A DNA stretch of 64,000 bases from Bacillus sp. Cs-700 (GTDB taxonomy: Bacteria; Bacillota; Bacilli; Bacillales; Guptibacillaceae). The stretch covers positions 558,001 through 622,000 of the forward strand of contig NZ_CP041063.1 in the NCBI RefSeq assembly GCF_011082085.1. Reading direction: 5' to 3'. Below the pieces are notes generated by a model. That model was not told where the DNA came from and ran no database searches. It saw nothing but the letters and a program-made list of their open reading frames with translations. A program made the position numbers and the translations under genes. Shown here piece after piece: positions 35,310 through 44,548 of the stretch (its first letter is position 1; each line of letters starts with the position of its first letter).

Positions 35310-35549
35310 ATAACCTTTTCACAAACCATCTCACAGCTTTAAAACAACTGATTCATTTTTGAATCAGTACATAACCATATGATAATGTCGATCCTTTTTT
35401 ATCGCTAGCTATGTTTATGAACCATGTTTATTTTCAACTTATTTACGACCATTGATGGCAATAATCGAGAATACACCAATAAAATCGACCATAGTCATAT
35501 CGTTGATTGTTTGTATTTCATTACTAGAGAGTTTATTTACTAGAATTAT

Positions 35550-35597
35550 AAGTGATACAAAAACGAATTCATAATTCATTTTTGTATCACTTTTTTA
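35550..35597 (+). terminator. Large terminator-like hairpin upstream of the beta-oxidation operon
   Basis: Twenty bases at 35550-35569 (starting AAGTGATACAAAAA) pair with 35573-35592 with a single C-A mismatch and a 3-nt loop, followed by TTTTA. The nearest plus-strand gene ends 240 nt upstream, so it may end a long 3' tail or a small RNA. It could instead be an activator-binding inverted repeat, about 105 bp before the -24 box. Confidence 0.6.
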
Positions 35598-35674
35598 TTG
35601 CTTTTTTTAAGCGTTCGCATTTCTGAAATCAAAATATCCCCGAAAATAAGCCGTTTTTGAGCTTTATTAATAAT

Positions 35675-35690
35675 TGGCATAAAACTTGCT
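35675..35690 (+). promoter_or_regulatory. Sigma-54 (-24/-12) promoter of the ten-gene beta-oxidation/TRAP operon
   Basis: TGGCATAAAACTTGCT has GG at 35676-35677 and GC at 35688-35689 with 10 nt between, nearly the same sequence as the promoter at 34352. The first gene starts 39 nt after the GC pair. Confidence 0.88.
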
Positions 35691-35727
35691 ATTTAATTAA
35701 AGTAACCAAAGTAAGGGGGAACTTATT

Positions 35728-36876
35728 ATGACTGCAACTATTACAAGTGAATTACTTCAGATGAAAACCATGATTCGAAACTTTGTTGAAAATGAGGTCG
35801 AACCATTTGCTCAGCAAATTGAAGATGAGGATGCGATTCCAAAACATTTAATCGAAAAAGCAAAAGAACTAGGTCTCTTTGGAATGAGTATCCCAGAGGA
35901 ATATGGTGGCATCGGATTAAATTCTGAAGGAAAAGCTGTGGTATTAGAACAACTCGGACGCACGCACAACGGCTATGTATCTTTAATTAGTGCTCATACT
36001 GGTATTGGTAGTACTGGACTAGTGAAATTAGCTTCTGAATCACTTAAACAAAAGTACTTACCTGATATGGCTGTCGGAAACAAAATAGCCGCTTTTGCTT
36101 TATCGGAACCTGGAGCCGGATCAGACGCAACAAATTTATCAACCAATGCAGTGAAGCAGGGGGATAAATGGATCATTAATGGTATGAAACATTTTATTAC
36201 GAATGGTCCTGTTGCAGATGTCTTTACAGTCATTGCATCTACTGATAAATCAAAAGGAGCTAAAGGTGGCATTACAGCATTTCTAGTAGAAAAGAATTTT
36301 CCAGGACTAATTGTAGGAAAACGCGATAAAAAGATGGGTTTGAAGGGCTCGTATACATGCCAAATTATCTTTGAGGATTGTGAAGTACCCGAAGAAAATG
36401 TAATTGGTGAAATTGGAATGGGATACATTTCAGCCCTTAAAATCCTTGGTGAGGGTCGAATTGGATTAGCTGCCCGAGCGGTAGGATCTTGCGATAAATT
36501 AATTGAGATGTCAGCTAGTTACGCCAAAGAACGTATACAATTTGGAAAGCCAATTGCCTCCAATCAAGCAATTCAGTGGATGCTTGCTGACATGGCAACT
36601 GAAACAGAAGCAGCTAGGGCACTAACGACCATGGCAGCTAAGAAAGTTGATGAAGGTAAGAAAGTGATTAAAGAAGCTTCAATGGCAAAACTCTATGCTT
36701 CGGAAGTATTCAACCGAGTTGCTGATAAAGCTGTACAGATTCATGGAGGAATGGGCTACGTTTCTGATTATCCAGTGGAACGCTTTTACAGAGATGCACG
36801 AATTACTAAAATTTATGAAGGAACAAGCGAAGTTCAGCGCATGATTATTTCAAGACACATTTTAGATGAATATTAA
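35728..36876 (+). CDS. Acyl-CoA dehydrogenase (first gene of sigma-54 operon)
   Basis: This 382-residue FAD enzyme has the signature AFALSEPGAGSDATN, the GMKHFITNG region and the catalytic glutamate in ITKIYEGTSEVQRMI, as in short/medium-chain dehydrogenases. It is clearly paralogous to the dehydrogenase at 44549, the ninth gene of the same operon, which suggests two oxidation steps on different chain lengths or branched intermediates. The ATG follows AAGGGGGA. Electron transfer would go to ETF, which is not encoded in this window. Confidence 0.92.
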   Translation: MTATITSELLQMKTMIRNFVENEVEPFAQQIEDEDAIPKHLIEKAKELGLFGMSIPEEYGGIGLNSEGKAVVLEQLGRTHNGYVSLISAHTGIGSTGLVKLASESLKQKYLPDMAVGNKIAAFALSEPGAGSDATNLSTNAVKQGDKWIINGMKHFITNGPVADVFTVIASTDKSKGAKGGITAFLVEKNFPGLIVGKRDKKMGLKGSYTCQIIFEDCEVPEENVIGEIGMGYISALKILGEGRIGLAARAVGSCDKLIEMSASYAKERIQFGKPIASNQAIQWMLADMATETEAARALTTMAAKKVDEGKKVIKEASMAKLYASEVFNRVADKAVQIHGGMGYVSDYPVERFYRDARITKIYEGTSEVQRMIISRHILDEY

Positions 36877-36927
36877 TCAATTGATCTACTCGAACGACCG
36901 ATACAGCAGAGGAAGGAGCTGGATTGT

Positions 36928-38895
36928 TTGAGTCAAAGTTATTCTGGAAATCCCGTTCAGAAAATTGATACGACTATTAAAGATAGACCGTCCTATATCG
37001 AGGAAATATGGTCAACGAGAAAAGAAAATTGGAATCTAGCAAGAATTCTAGTAGTGATTACATCTGTTTTAGCGATAGGATTATCCCTCTTTCACATTTA
37101 TACAGCTGGTTTTGGAACGCTTTCCTCCTGGCAACAGAGAAGTATACATGTTGTTTGGGCACTACTATTAATATTTCTTATCTTTCCATTTCGAAAGGGT
37201 AAGAAGTTTGGACCTATTGATTTACTTTTCGTTATTGCAACTTTAGTAGTGAGTGGTTTTATCCTTTTTCAAGGTGATGCCATTCAAAGTAGACAAGGTA
37301 ACCCAAATATGACCGATATTATTCTCGGAAGTATTTTCATAGGATTAGTTCTTGAAGCAACACGTAGGACAAATGGCTTTCTTATGGCTTGTATTGGTTT
37401 GTTTTTCATGGGTTACATCTTTTTGGGTCCCTATTTTCCCGGTGCTCTAGCTCACCCCGGAGTAAGATATGGGAAAATGGTTGATCAGATGTTTAATGGC
37501 ACACTAGGAATTTTCAGTGCTCCCATATATATTAGTTCAACTGTTTTAATTTTATTTGTGATTTTTGGAGCGTTTTTAATGCGTTCTGGTGGAGGACAGT
37601 TTTTTACGAATTTTGCTTTTGGTGCACTTGGTAATCGTGCAGGAGGACCTGCATTATCAGCAGTTGGAGCAAGTGCAATGGTTGCAACGATTACGGGAAA
37701 TGGAGCGGCCAACGCAGCTGTAACAGGATCCTTCACGATTCCTCTAATGAAGAAACTTGGATATAGTAAACGATTCGCTGCAGCGGTTGAAGCAGTTGCT
37801 TCACAGGGCGGACAAATAATGCCACCCATTATGGGAGCCTCCGTCTTCATCATGGCTGAAACTACGGGTATCCCTTATATAACGCTCGCGTTGTATGCAT
37901 TAATTCCCGCAATTATATACTTCTTAATTGCAGGATTTATCGTGTATTACCATGCGAAACGTTTGCACATGGAAGGCATTCCGAAAGAACAACTTCCCGA
38001 TCCAAAAAGGGTACTTCTAACTCAAGGCTATCTATTTCTTCCAATTCTTATGATTATTTACTTAATGATTGATGGATTTAGCCCAATGAAAGCTGGCTTT
38101 TATGGAATCATAGCTACGATTCTTTTAAGCTGGATTAGAAAAATGACCAGAATGAATGTATTGGATATTCTAGCTTCACTCGAAAGTGGTGCTAGAAGTG
38201 CACTAGCCGTTATTTCTGCCTGTGCGACTGCCGGTATTATTGTTGGTGCTGTATCCCTAACTGGGCTTGGTCTTACGTTCTCGAGATTTATGATTGATAC
38301 GGCGGGAGGTCATTTATTTCTTCTTCTCATCATGTTAGCCATTGCTTCAATCATCCTTGGTATGGGAATGCCAACCGTTTCAGCATACGTCATTCTTGCC
38401 GTTTTAGGGGTTCCTGCGTTAGTGGAGATGAATGTTAACGTTGTGGCTGCCCATATGTTTGTATTTTATTTTGGCGTAATGTCAGGACTTACTCCTCCAG
38501 TTGCAATAACAGCTTATACGACGGCAGGAATTGCTGGATCTAATCCATCATCAACCGCATTTTACGCGATTCGTATTGCTCTTGGCGGATTTTTTGTTCC
38601 ATTTGTATTTGTCTATAACCCCGAATTGTTATTACAAGGCGGAGATATTCCTGCCATCATAACTGCATTGATATCTGCTGCAGTTAGTTGTGTTCTTTTT
38701 GCAGGTGCAGTGGAAGGATATTGGTTTGGACATGTTACGCCGCTGAAAAGAACGATTTTATTTATCAGTGCTATATTACTTGTTATGCCTGGTTTAATCG
38801 GAGATCTAATAGGACTTCTTCTTGTCGTGTTCACTTTCATCTGGCAACGTTCTCATCGTGTCGGGAAAAGCTCACCCCAAGAAATAAGTGGATAA
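36928..38895 (+). CDS. TRAP transporter fused permease (4TM/12TM), TAXI type
   Basis: This 655-residue membrane protein joins a small DctQ-like four-helix part (about residues 40-135) and a large DctM-like part (about 145-640). Conserved glycine-rich stretches such as GNGAANAAVTGSFTIP, ASQGGQIMPPIMGA and GMGMPTVSAYVILA line the transport path. Fused permeases of this kind work with TAXI-family binding proteins, and such a gene follows 13 nt later. Transport is driven by an ion gradient, usually sodium. TTG 36928 is preceded by GGAAGGAG at 9 nt. It likely imports the carboxylate degraded by the surrounding enzymes. Confidence 0.92.
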   Translation: MSQSYSGNPVQKIDTTIKDRPSYIEEIWSTRKENWNLARILVVITSVLAIGLSLFHIYTAGFGTLSSWQQRSIHVVWALLLIFLIFPFRKGKKFGPIDLLFVIATLVVSGFILFQGDAIQSRQGNPNMTDIILGSIFIGLVLEATRRTNGFLMACIGLFFMGYIFLGPYFPGALAHPGVRYGKMVDQMFNGTLGIFSAPIYISSTVLILFVIFGAFLMRSGGGQFFTNFAFGALGNRAGGPALSAVGASAMVATITGNGAANAAVTGSFTIPLMKKLGYSKRFAAAVEAVASQGGQIMPPIMGASVFIMAETTGIPYITLALYALIPAIIYFLIAGFIVYYHAKRLHMEGIPKEQLPDPKRVLLTQGYLFLPILMIIYLMIDGFSPMKAGFYGIIATILLSWIRKMTRMNVLDILASLESGARSALAVISACATAGIIVGAVSLTGLGLTFSRFMIDTAGGHLFLLLIMLAIASIILGMGMPTVSAYVILAVLGVPALVEMNVNVVAAHMFVFYFGVMSGLTPPVAITAYTTAGIAGSNPSSTAFYAIRIALGGFFVPFVFVYNPELLLQGGDIPAIITALISAAVSCVLFAGAVEGYWFGHVTPLKRTILFISAILLVMPGLIGDLIGLLLVVFTFIWQRSHRVGKSSPQEISG

Positions 38896-38908
38896 AAGGA
38901 GGATTTTA

Positions 38909-39910
38909 ATGCGTAAATCATTAATTAGTCTATTGGTAGCGCTTACACTAATCGTGATGACAGCTTGTGGAAATAGTGCTTCTAGTGATGGAGAAGGACT
39001 CAAAGCACCTGATAAGTTCTTAAAAGTTGGTTCGGGACCTATGGGTTCTGGGTGGTATCCGATTACGACTGCATTGTCAGAACTATATATGGATCATTTT
39101 TCTGGACTTAATGTTTCACAGATTGAAGGCGGAAGTACTTCGAACCTAAAATCACTCCAAATTGGTGATATCCAGTATGGTATTCATTACACTTCTGATT
39201 TTGCTGACGCAGTTAAAGGGACTGGAAGCTTTGATGAAAAATTAGACAAGGTATCAGGACTTACTTCTCTCTATCCGGTTTATCAGACAATCGCGACTCT
39301 TGCAGATAATGAAGAGATTAATAAGGTGGAAGATATCGTTGATCAACACATCTTCCTAGGTCCAAAAGGCGGGGGTGGTCCAGTTGCCTTCTGGAGAATG
39401 ATGAAAGAATACGGGATTGACGAAGGTTCTATTGAGGATGCAGGTGGTAAGATTTCCTATGGTAATTATTCAGATGGTGCCTCTATGTTAAAAGATGGCA
39501 TTGTCGATGTTTTTGTTGGTGGTGGGGCTCCTCAAGTGACTTCTCTTCAGGAGATAGAGGTAACAAAACCAATTAAGGTTATTCCAATTGATGAAGAAAA
39601 GCTTAAAGGCATTAGCGAAAAAGGATTGGGGATTTCTTATGATAGCCTTCCAGGAGGAACGTATAAAGGTCTAGAAGAAGAGATACCAACTTACACTCTA
39701 GTTGCGATGTTTGGTGTCCGCTCAGACTTATCAGAAGATTACGTTTATAACTTAACGAAAGTATTTTGGGAAAACCAGGATCCTTTTAACGAGCAAATTC
39801 CACAAAGAGCAAAGAATTTTACGTTAGAAACTGCTTTAGATGGGATCGATCCAGAGACGCTTCATCCAGGAGCAAAAAAATACTATGAAGAAGAAAAGAT
39901 CATTGAATAA
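38909..39910 (+). CDS. TAXI-family TRAP transporter solute-binding lipoprotein
   Basis: The 333-residue precursor has a basic N-terminus, a hydrophobic signal and the lipobox VMTAC with Cys20, so it is anchored outside the membrane. The mature part shows the TAXI pattern: LKVGSGPMGSGWYPITTALSE, VSQIEGGSTSNLKSLQIG and DVFVGGGAPQVTSLQEI. It captures the substrate for the fused permease encoded just upstream. ATG 38909 is fixed by AAAGGAGG at 38895-38902, which overlaps the permease stop codon. TAXI ligands include glutamate and other organic acids; the ligand here is unknown. Confidence 0.92.
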   Translation: MRKSLISLLVALTLIVMTACGNSASSDGEGLKAPDKFLKVGSGPMGSGWYPITTALSELYMDHFSGLNVSQIEGGSTSNLKSLQIGDIQYGIHYTSDFADAVKGTGSFDEKLDKVSGLTSLYPVYQTIATLADNEEINKVEDIVDQHIFLGPKGGGGPVAFWRMMKEYGIDEGSIEDAGGKISYGNYSDGASMLKDGIVDVFVGGGAPQVTSLQEIEVTKPIKVIPIDEEKLKGISEKGLGISYDSLPGGTYKGLEEEIPTYTLVAMFGVRSDLSEDYVYNLTKVFWENQDPFNEQIPQRAKNFTLETALDGIDPETLHPGAKKYYEEEKIIE

Positions 39911-39947
39911 AAAACAGCAAAAGTAATTCTCAAAGGTGGGAATGGCA

Positions 39948-41564
39948 TTGGAGAAACTTATCGACCGACCATGGTACCGATTTTACCCGGAAATTATGAA
40001 TAATTCCCAATCACTACCAGAATGTTCAGTGTACCAGTTGCTTCACGATAGCGAAAAGAAATATGGAAACAAGGTAGCGCTTCGTTTTCAAGATCAACGA
40101 ATCTCATATAGAGAATTGAAGGACACAGTCGATCGGCTCGCCTCATCCTGGCATGACATGGGAATAAAAAAAGGAGAACGCATCGGCTTGATGTTATTGA
40201 ATCAACCTATGTATGTCTATGCATATTATGCAGCTCAGAAGTTAGGTGCCACTGTGGTACAGATAAACCCCATGTATATGCCGAGGGAAATTGAAGAAAT
40301 TTCACACGAGGTAGGTCTCTCTTATCTCGTCACAGAGAGTAGGTACATGGAGAAACTTGAAACTGTCATGAAATCATACTCTTTTGATCAGTTATTTCTA
40401 ACAGATCAAAACAGTTCCGTTTTATTACCAAATACTCACTTCATTGAACGGCTTATTAAAGAAAAGGCACCTGATCAAAAAGCCGTTCCTATTAAAGCGA
40501 AAGATGATATTGCCGTCATCCAATTTACTGGTGGTACGACAGGAAAAATGAAAGGCGCGATGTTAACACATTATAATCTTGTTTCGAATGTAATCCAGAG
40601 TTATTTGATGTACGGAAGTGAGATGAAGCTCGGTGAGGAAGTCACTTTAACGGCAACCCCTCTTTATCACGTTTACGCAATGACAAGCGGTATGAATTTA
40701 AGTATTTATATTGGTGCCACCAATATTATTGTACCTAAGTTCGATGTAAACGACGTGTTAAGAATTATTAGGGAAAACCAACCTTCTTTTTTCCCAGGTG
40801 TCCCAACGATGTACAACGCTTTTGTTAATCATCCTGACGTAAAAGAGTATGGACTGAATTGCTTTAAATTTTGTTCCAGCGGCTCTGCTCCACTTCCAAT
40901 CGAAGTGATAAATCGTTTCGAAGAAATAACGGGTGCGGTTATAGGAGAGGGATTTGGTATGTCAGAAACATCCCCTTCAACACATCGTAATCCACCATTT
41001 GGAGAAAGGAAGATTGGTAGTATTGGGATCCCTTTTCCCGGAACAGATTGTCAAATCGTTGATGAAGATGGAAATGAACTTCCTCCTAAAAGTGTTGGAG
41101 AACTCGCCATTAAAGGACCTCAGGTGATGAAAGGTTATTGGAATAAACCAGAGGAAACGAGTGAGAGTATAAAAAACGGCTGGCTACTCACTGGTGATCT
41201 TGCAACGATGGATAAGGATGGTTACTTCTATATTGTCGGTAGGAAGAAGGAAATGATTATTACAGGAGGATTTAATGTCTATCCACAGGAAATTGAGAGT
41301 GTTCTTTATGAACATCCCTCTGTTAAAGAAGCCGCTGTGATTGGGATCCCTCATGAATACAGTGGCGAACGAGTGAAAGCATTCGTTGTTGTTAAAGACC
41401 ATTCCATTTCAGAAGAAGAGCTCCTTGCCCATTGTTACGAGAATTTAACAAGATACAAAGTACCCAAGCAAATTGAGATAAGAGATTCATTGCCTAGAAA
41501 TACAGTTGGAAAGTTACTTAAACGGCTCCTAATTACAGAAGAAACGATCGAAACAGGGAGGTAA
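39948..41564 (+). CDS. Long-chain-type acyl-CoA synthetase (AMP-binding ligase)
   Basis: This adenylate-forming enzyme of about 538 residues activates a carboxylic acid with ATP and CoA. The P-loop is IQFTGGTTGKMKGAM, the A5 motif is GEGFGMSETSP, the ATP-binding aspartate is in LLTGDLATMDKDGY, and the catalytic lysine is in the terminal LPRNTVGKLLKR. TTG 39948 is preferred because AAAGGTGGG (39932-39940) is 7-8 nt upstream; ATG 39942 is too close. It sits between the importer genes and the oxidation genes, which fits activation of an imported acid. Chain length and type are not evident. Confidence 0.9.
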   Translation: MEKLIDRPWYRFYPEIMNNSQSLPECSVYQLLHDSEKKYGNKVALRFQDQRISYRELKDTVDRLASSWHDMGIKKGERIGLMLLNQPMYVYAYYAAQKLGATVVQINPMYMPREIEEISHEVGLSYLVTESRYMEKLETVMKSYSFDQLFLTDQNSSVLLPNTHFIERLIKEKAPDQKAVPIKAKDDIAVIQFTGGTTGKMKGAMLTHYNLVSNVIQSYLMYGSEMKLGEEVTLTATPLYHVYAMTSGMNLSIYIGATNIIVPKFDVNDVLRIIRENQPSFFPGVPTMYNAFVNHPDVKEYGLNCFKFCSSGSAPLPIEVINRFEEITGAVIGEGFGMSETSPSTHRNPPFGERKIGSIGIPFPGTDCQIVDEDGNELPPKSVGELAIKGPQVMKGYWNKPEETSESIKNGWLLTGDLATMDKDGYFYIVGRKKEMIITGGFNVYPQEIESVLYEHPSVKEAAVIGIPHEYSGERVKAFVVVKDHSISEEELLAHCYENLTRYKVPKQIEIRDSLPRNTVGKLLKRLLITEETIETGR

Positions 41565-41568
41565 AAGT

Positions 41569-42435
41569 ATGAATATAGAACGTGTTAGTAAAGTTGGTGT
41601 GATTGGATCGGGAACAATGGGGTCACAGATTGCGATGGTTTGCGCTCTTGCTGGGTACTCAGTTGTTTTAAACGATATAGAAGAAAGTAGTCTTGATAAA
41701 GCCAGAAAGTCACTTGAAGGCCATATGGCACGCAGAATTAAGAAAGGGAAATTGACAGAAGGACAGGTGAAAGAAGCTTTTCAATTGATTCACTTTAGTA
41801 CTTCTCTAAACGATTTCAAAGAAGTCGACCTTGTTATCGAGGCAATCATTGAAAAGCTAGAAGTCAAAAGAGAACTTTTTGCTAAGCTCGATCAAATTTG
41901 CCCCAATCACTGCATTCTCGCAACAAACAGCTCGACAATCGTTAGTTCAAAATTAGCAGACGCAACGGATCGTCCTGAAGCAATATGCAACATCCATTTC
42001 TTCAATCCTGCACTCGTCATGGATTTAGTAGAAGTTGTAAAAGGACCGCATACGTCTGATCAAACAGCGGATACAGCCTACGAATTTGTAGAATCGCTAG
42101 ACAAAACACCGGTTCTTTTGCAAAAAGAAATTTCTGGTTTTGTTGCAAACAGGATTCTTGGAAAACTAATGGACGAAGCAGTTTACTTACTTGAGAACGG
42201 CTATGCAACACACGAAGAGATCGATCTCGTTTGTACGAAAGCTTTAAATTATCCGATTGGACCTTTTGCACTTATGGACCTCACTGGTATCGATGTAAAT
42301 TATTATGTACGTCAACAGCGATTTGAAGAGTCCGGAAATGAAGCCGATCGACCAGCACGAATTGTAGAAGAAAAAGTAAACAACGGGGAACTTGGGAGAA
42401 AGACAGGCAAGGGCTTTTATAGCTATCAAACTTAA
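41569..42435 (+). CDS. 3-Hydroxyacyl-CoA dehydrogenase (NAD-dependent), copy 1
   Basis: The 288-residue protein has the NAD-binding motif VGVIGSGTMGSQIA, the catalytic HFFNPALVMDLVEVV (His) and EISGFVANRI stretches, and a helical C-terminal dimerisation domain ending RKTGKGFYSY. It oxidises 3-hydroxyacyl-CoA to 3-oxoacyl-CoA. A second, divergent copy lies at 43682 in the same operon. It starts 4 nt after the ligase stop, with CAGGGAGGTAAAAG overlapping the ligase end. Confidence 0.92.
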   Translation: MNIERVSKVGVIGSGTMGSQIAMVCALAGYSVVLNDIEESSLDKARKSLEGHMARRIKKGKLTEGQVKEAFQLIHFSTSLNDFKEVDLVIEAIIEKLEVKRELFAKLDQICPNHCILATNSSTIVSSKLADATDRPEAICNIHFFNPALVMDLVEVVKGPHTSDQTADTAYEFVESLDKTPVLLQKEISGFVANRILGKLMDEAVYLLENGYATHEEIDLVCTKALNYPIGPFALMDLTGIDVNYYVRQQRFEESGNEADRPARIVEEKVNNGELGRKTGKGFYSYQT

Positions 42436-42455
42436 ATGATGGGAGTCGTTAGATT

Positions 42456-43229
42456 ATGGAAAATATCATTTTTACTCAAGAAGATCAGCTTGCCTATGTA
42501 ACGATTTCACGTCCTGACGTAAGGAACGCATTGAATAAAGAAACATTGATCGAATTAAAACAAACTCTGGAGAAACTTGAAGAAATGGACGAAGTGAAGT
42601 GTGTCATCATCACAGGTGAAGGAGAAAAATCATTTGCAGCGGGCGCAGATATTTCACAACTTGAAAAGAAAACCATGTATGATGCATTCAAATCAGGTAG
42701 CATGCAGGAAATCTATGATTATATCGAAGGTTATACGAAACCAACCATAGCAATGGTAAACGGTTATGCGCTAGGTGGGGGATGCGAGCTTGCCATGGCG
42801 TGTGACATAAGAGTTGCAGCCACTCATGCCAAATTTGGCTTACCCGAACTCAATCTCTCCATCATTCCTGGAGCAGGAGGCACTCAGAGGCTTACAAGAC
42901 TTGTCGGTAGAGGGAAAGCACTAGAAATGATTTTAACTGGCAAATTGATCTCAAGTGAAGAAGCCGCTGCCATTGGCCTAATCACTGAAACGGCTGAAAT
43001 ATCAAACTTAAAAGAAAAAACAGTTGAAATCGCCGAACAAATTATTAGTAAAGGTCCGATGGCCGTTATGATGGCAAAACTCGCCGTGAATATGGGAGCG
43101 GATATAGATATGAAAACAGGTTTACTTATTGAGAAGTTGTCACAAGCGATTCTTTTTGCTTCAGAAGACAAAAACGAAGGAACGAGAGCTTTTCTTGAGA
43201 AAAGAAAGCCCGTTTTTCAAGGTAAATAA
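42456..43229 (+). CDS. Enoyl-CoA hydratase (crotonase family)
   Basis: This protein of 257 residues has the crotonase core: the oxyanion-hole AAGADISQL segment, GYALGGGCELAMACDIR, the LPELNLSIIPGAGGTQRL motif with the first catalytic glutamate, and ALEMILTGKLISSEEA with the second. Both acidic residues are present, so hydratase activity is likely. It converts the enoyl-CoA made by the acyl-CoA dehydrogenases. The stop is 1 nt before the next start. Confidence 0.92.
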   Translation: MENIIFTQEDQLAYVTISRPDVRNALNKETLIELKQTLEKLEEMDEVKCVIITGEGEKSFAAGADISQLEKKTMYDAFKSGSMQEIYDYIEGYTKPTIAMVNGYALGGGCELAMACDIRVAATHAKFGLPELNLSIIPGAGGTQRLTRLVGRGKALEMILTGKLISSEEAAAIGLITETAEISNLKEKTVEIAEQIISKGPMAVMMAKLAVNMGADIDMKTGLLIEKLSQAILFASEDKNEGTRAFLEKRKPVFQGK

Positions 43230-43230
43230 A

Positions 43231-43653
43231 ATGGAGGCAAATACAAGCACTAAATATGAACGTGTTAGAAATGATTTTGAAACAAGTCCCTTTTTCAACT
43301 TATTAGGTTTTGAATTACGATCGATTACTGAAGATGAAGTCATCCTTGAGCTACCAATAGAAAGAAAACTATTAAACACACATGGAAGTTTGCACGGTGG
43401 TGTCTATGCAACGATGATTGACAATATTATTAGTTTGAAAATGCGTTCTACAATCGGCAGTCCTGTCATCACGATTAACTTAACCATTAACTATATTGCT
43501 CCAATCACAAGTGGGAAGATTATCGCAAAAGCGTTCGTCTATGGAGAAGGAAAGCGAACGAAAATGGGTGAAGGAGTTGTGATGGATGAGAACGGAAAGC
43601 TTCTTGCAAAAGGAAGTGGAACGTTTAAAGTGATTAAACCGAAAGAACAATAA
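43231..43653 (+). CDS. PaaI-type hot-dog acyl-CoA thioesterase
   Basis: The protein has 140 residues with the PaaI/YbgC-like hot-dog signature LNTHGSLHGGVYATMIDN, which contains the catalytic His-Gly-Gly and Asp region, then a typical INLTINYIAPIT strand. It would release CoA from blocked or dead-end acyl-CoA intermediates. ATG 43231 directly follows the hydratase stop by 1 nt, implying translational coupling. An upstream extension into the hydratase gene is possible but has no binding site. Confidence 0.85.
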   Translation: MEANTSTKYERVRNDFETSPFFNLLGFELRSITEDEVILELPIERKLLNTHGSLHGGVYATMIDNIISLKMRSTIGSPVITINLTINYIAPITSGKIIAKAFVYGEGKRTKMGEGVVMDENGKLLAKGSGTFKVIKPKEQ

Positions 43654-43681
43654 AGATCGTTAAAGAAAAGAGGCGTTGCAT

Positions 43682-44533
43682 TTGTCAATTCAAAAAATAG
43701 CAGTAATTGGTGCAGGAACTATGGGAAGAGGCATTGCCTATTCTGCTGCTGCAGCAGGACTCTCGGTCATTCTTCAAGATGTCAGCGAAGCGTCATTAGA
43801 AAAATCCAAATCTTATCTACAAACGCAATTTGATCGATCCGTAAGTAAAGAGCTTCTTTCTAAAGAATTAGCTGATGAACGATTTAGAGAAATTAACTAT
43901 ACAACAGAACTATCTGAAGCTGCCAAGGATCGTGATCTAGTCATCGAAGCAGTTCTTGAACTAATGGAACTCAAAACAAGCATCTTTAAACAACTCGATG
44001 AATATGCACCAGATCATGCTATCTTAGCTACCAACACATCAACCATGAGCCCCACCGAAATCGCTGCCCAAACAAAAAGACCCGATCATTGTCTTGCCCT
44101 TCACTTTTTTAATCCCGTTCCAAAGATGAAGCTAATTGAAGTCATTTGTGGTTTAGAAACTTCTGAAGAAACGATTAGCCAAGCTATGGCCTTTGGGGAA
44201 TCCATCGGTAAGGAATGCGTTCGAATCAATGAATTTCCAGGCTTTGCTGTCAGCCGTATGAATTGCTTGATCGGCAATGAAGCTATGAATATGGTCATGG
44301 AAGGTGTTGGTTCACCGGAAGACATCGACAAGGCTATGAAACTAGGGCTAAACCATCCGATGGGTCCACTAGAACTCGCAGATCTAGTTGGTCTCGATAC
44401 AAGACTTCGTAACATGCAATATCTATATGAAACGCTCGGAGAAAAATATCGACCATGCCCGATTTTAACAAAATACGTTAAAGCCGGAAGACTAGGTAGA
44501 AAAAGTGGAAGAGGATTTTATACATACGATTAA
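43682..44533 (+). CDS. 3-Hydroxyacyl-CoA (3-hydroxybutyryl-CoA type) dehydrogenase, copy 2
   Basis: The 283-residue protein has the Rossmann motif AVIGAGTMGRGIAYSAA, the catalytic HFFNPVPKMKLIEVI stretch and EFPGFAVSRMNCLIGNEA, then a C-terminal domain with LNHPMGPLELADLVGLD and RKSGRGFYTY. It is closer to PaaH/Hbd-type dehydrogenases than copy 1. TTG 43682 is chosen because AAAGAGG (43667-43673) is 8 nt upstream; TTG 43676 is too close. Two copies in one operon suggest distinct substrates. Confidence 0.9.
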   Translation: MSIQKIAVIGAGTMGRGIAYSAAAAGLSVILQDVSEASLEKSKSYLQTQFDRSVSKELLSKELADERFREINYTTELSEAAKDRDLVIEAVLELMELKTSIFKQLDEYAPDHAILATNTSTMSPTEIAAQTKRPDHCLALHFFNPVPKMKLIEVICGLETSEETISQAMAFGESIGKECVRINEFPGFAVSRMNCLIGNEAMNMVMEGVGSPEDIDKAMKLGLNHPMGPLELADLVGLDTRLRNMQYLYETLGEKYRPCPILTKYVKAGRLGRKSGRGFYTYD

Positions 44534-44548
44534 AAAGGAGAGACAAAC

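Larger units (their letters stand above)
35310..35727. other. 418-nt intergenic region with two hairpins and a sigma-54 promoter
   Basis: I find no coding frame here. It holds a perfect hairpin of ACTGATTCA (35347-35355) with TGAATCAGT (35360-35368) without a T-tail, a larger terminator-like hairpin at 35550-35592 and the -24/-12 promoter at 35675. The length and inverted repeats fit an enhancer region for the sigma-54 activator, or a small transcript ending at the second hairpin. Confidence 0.5.
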
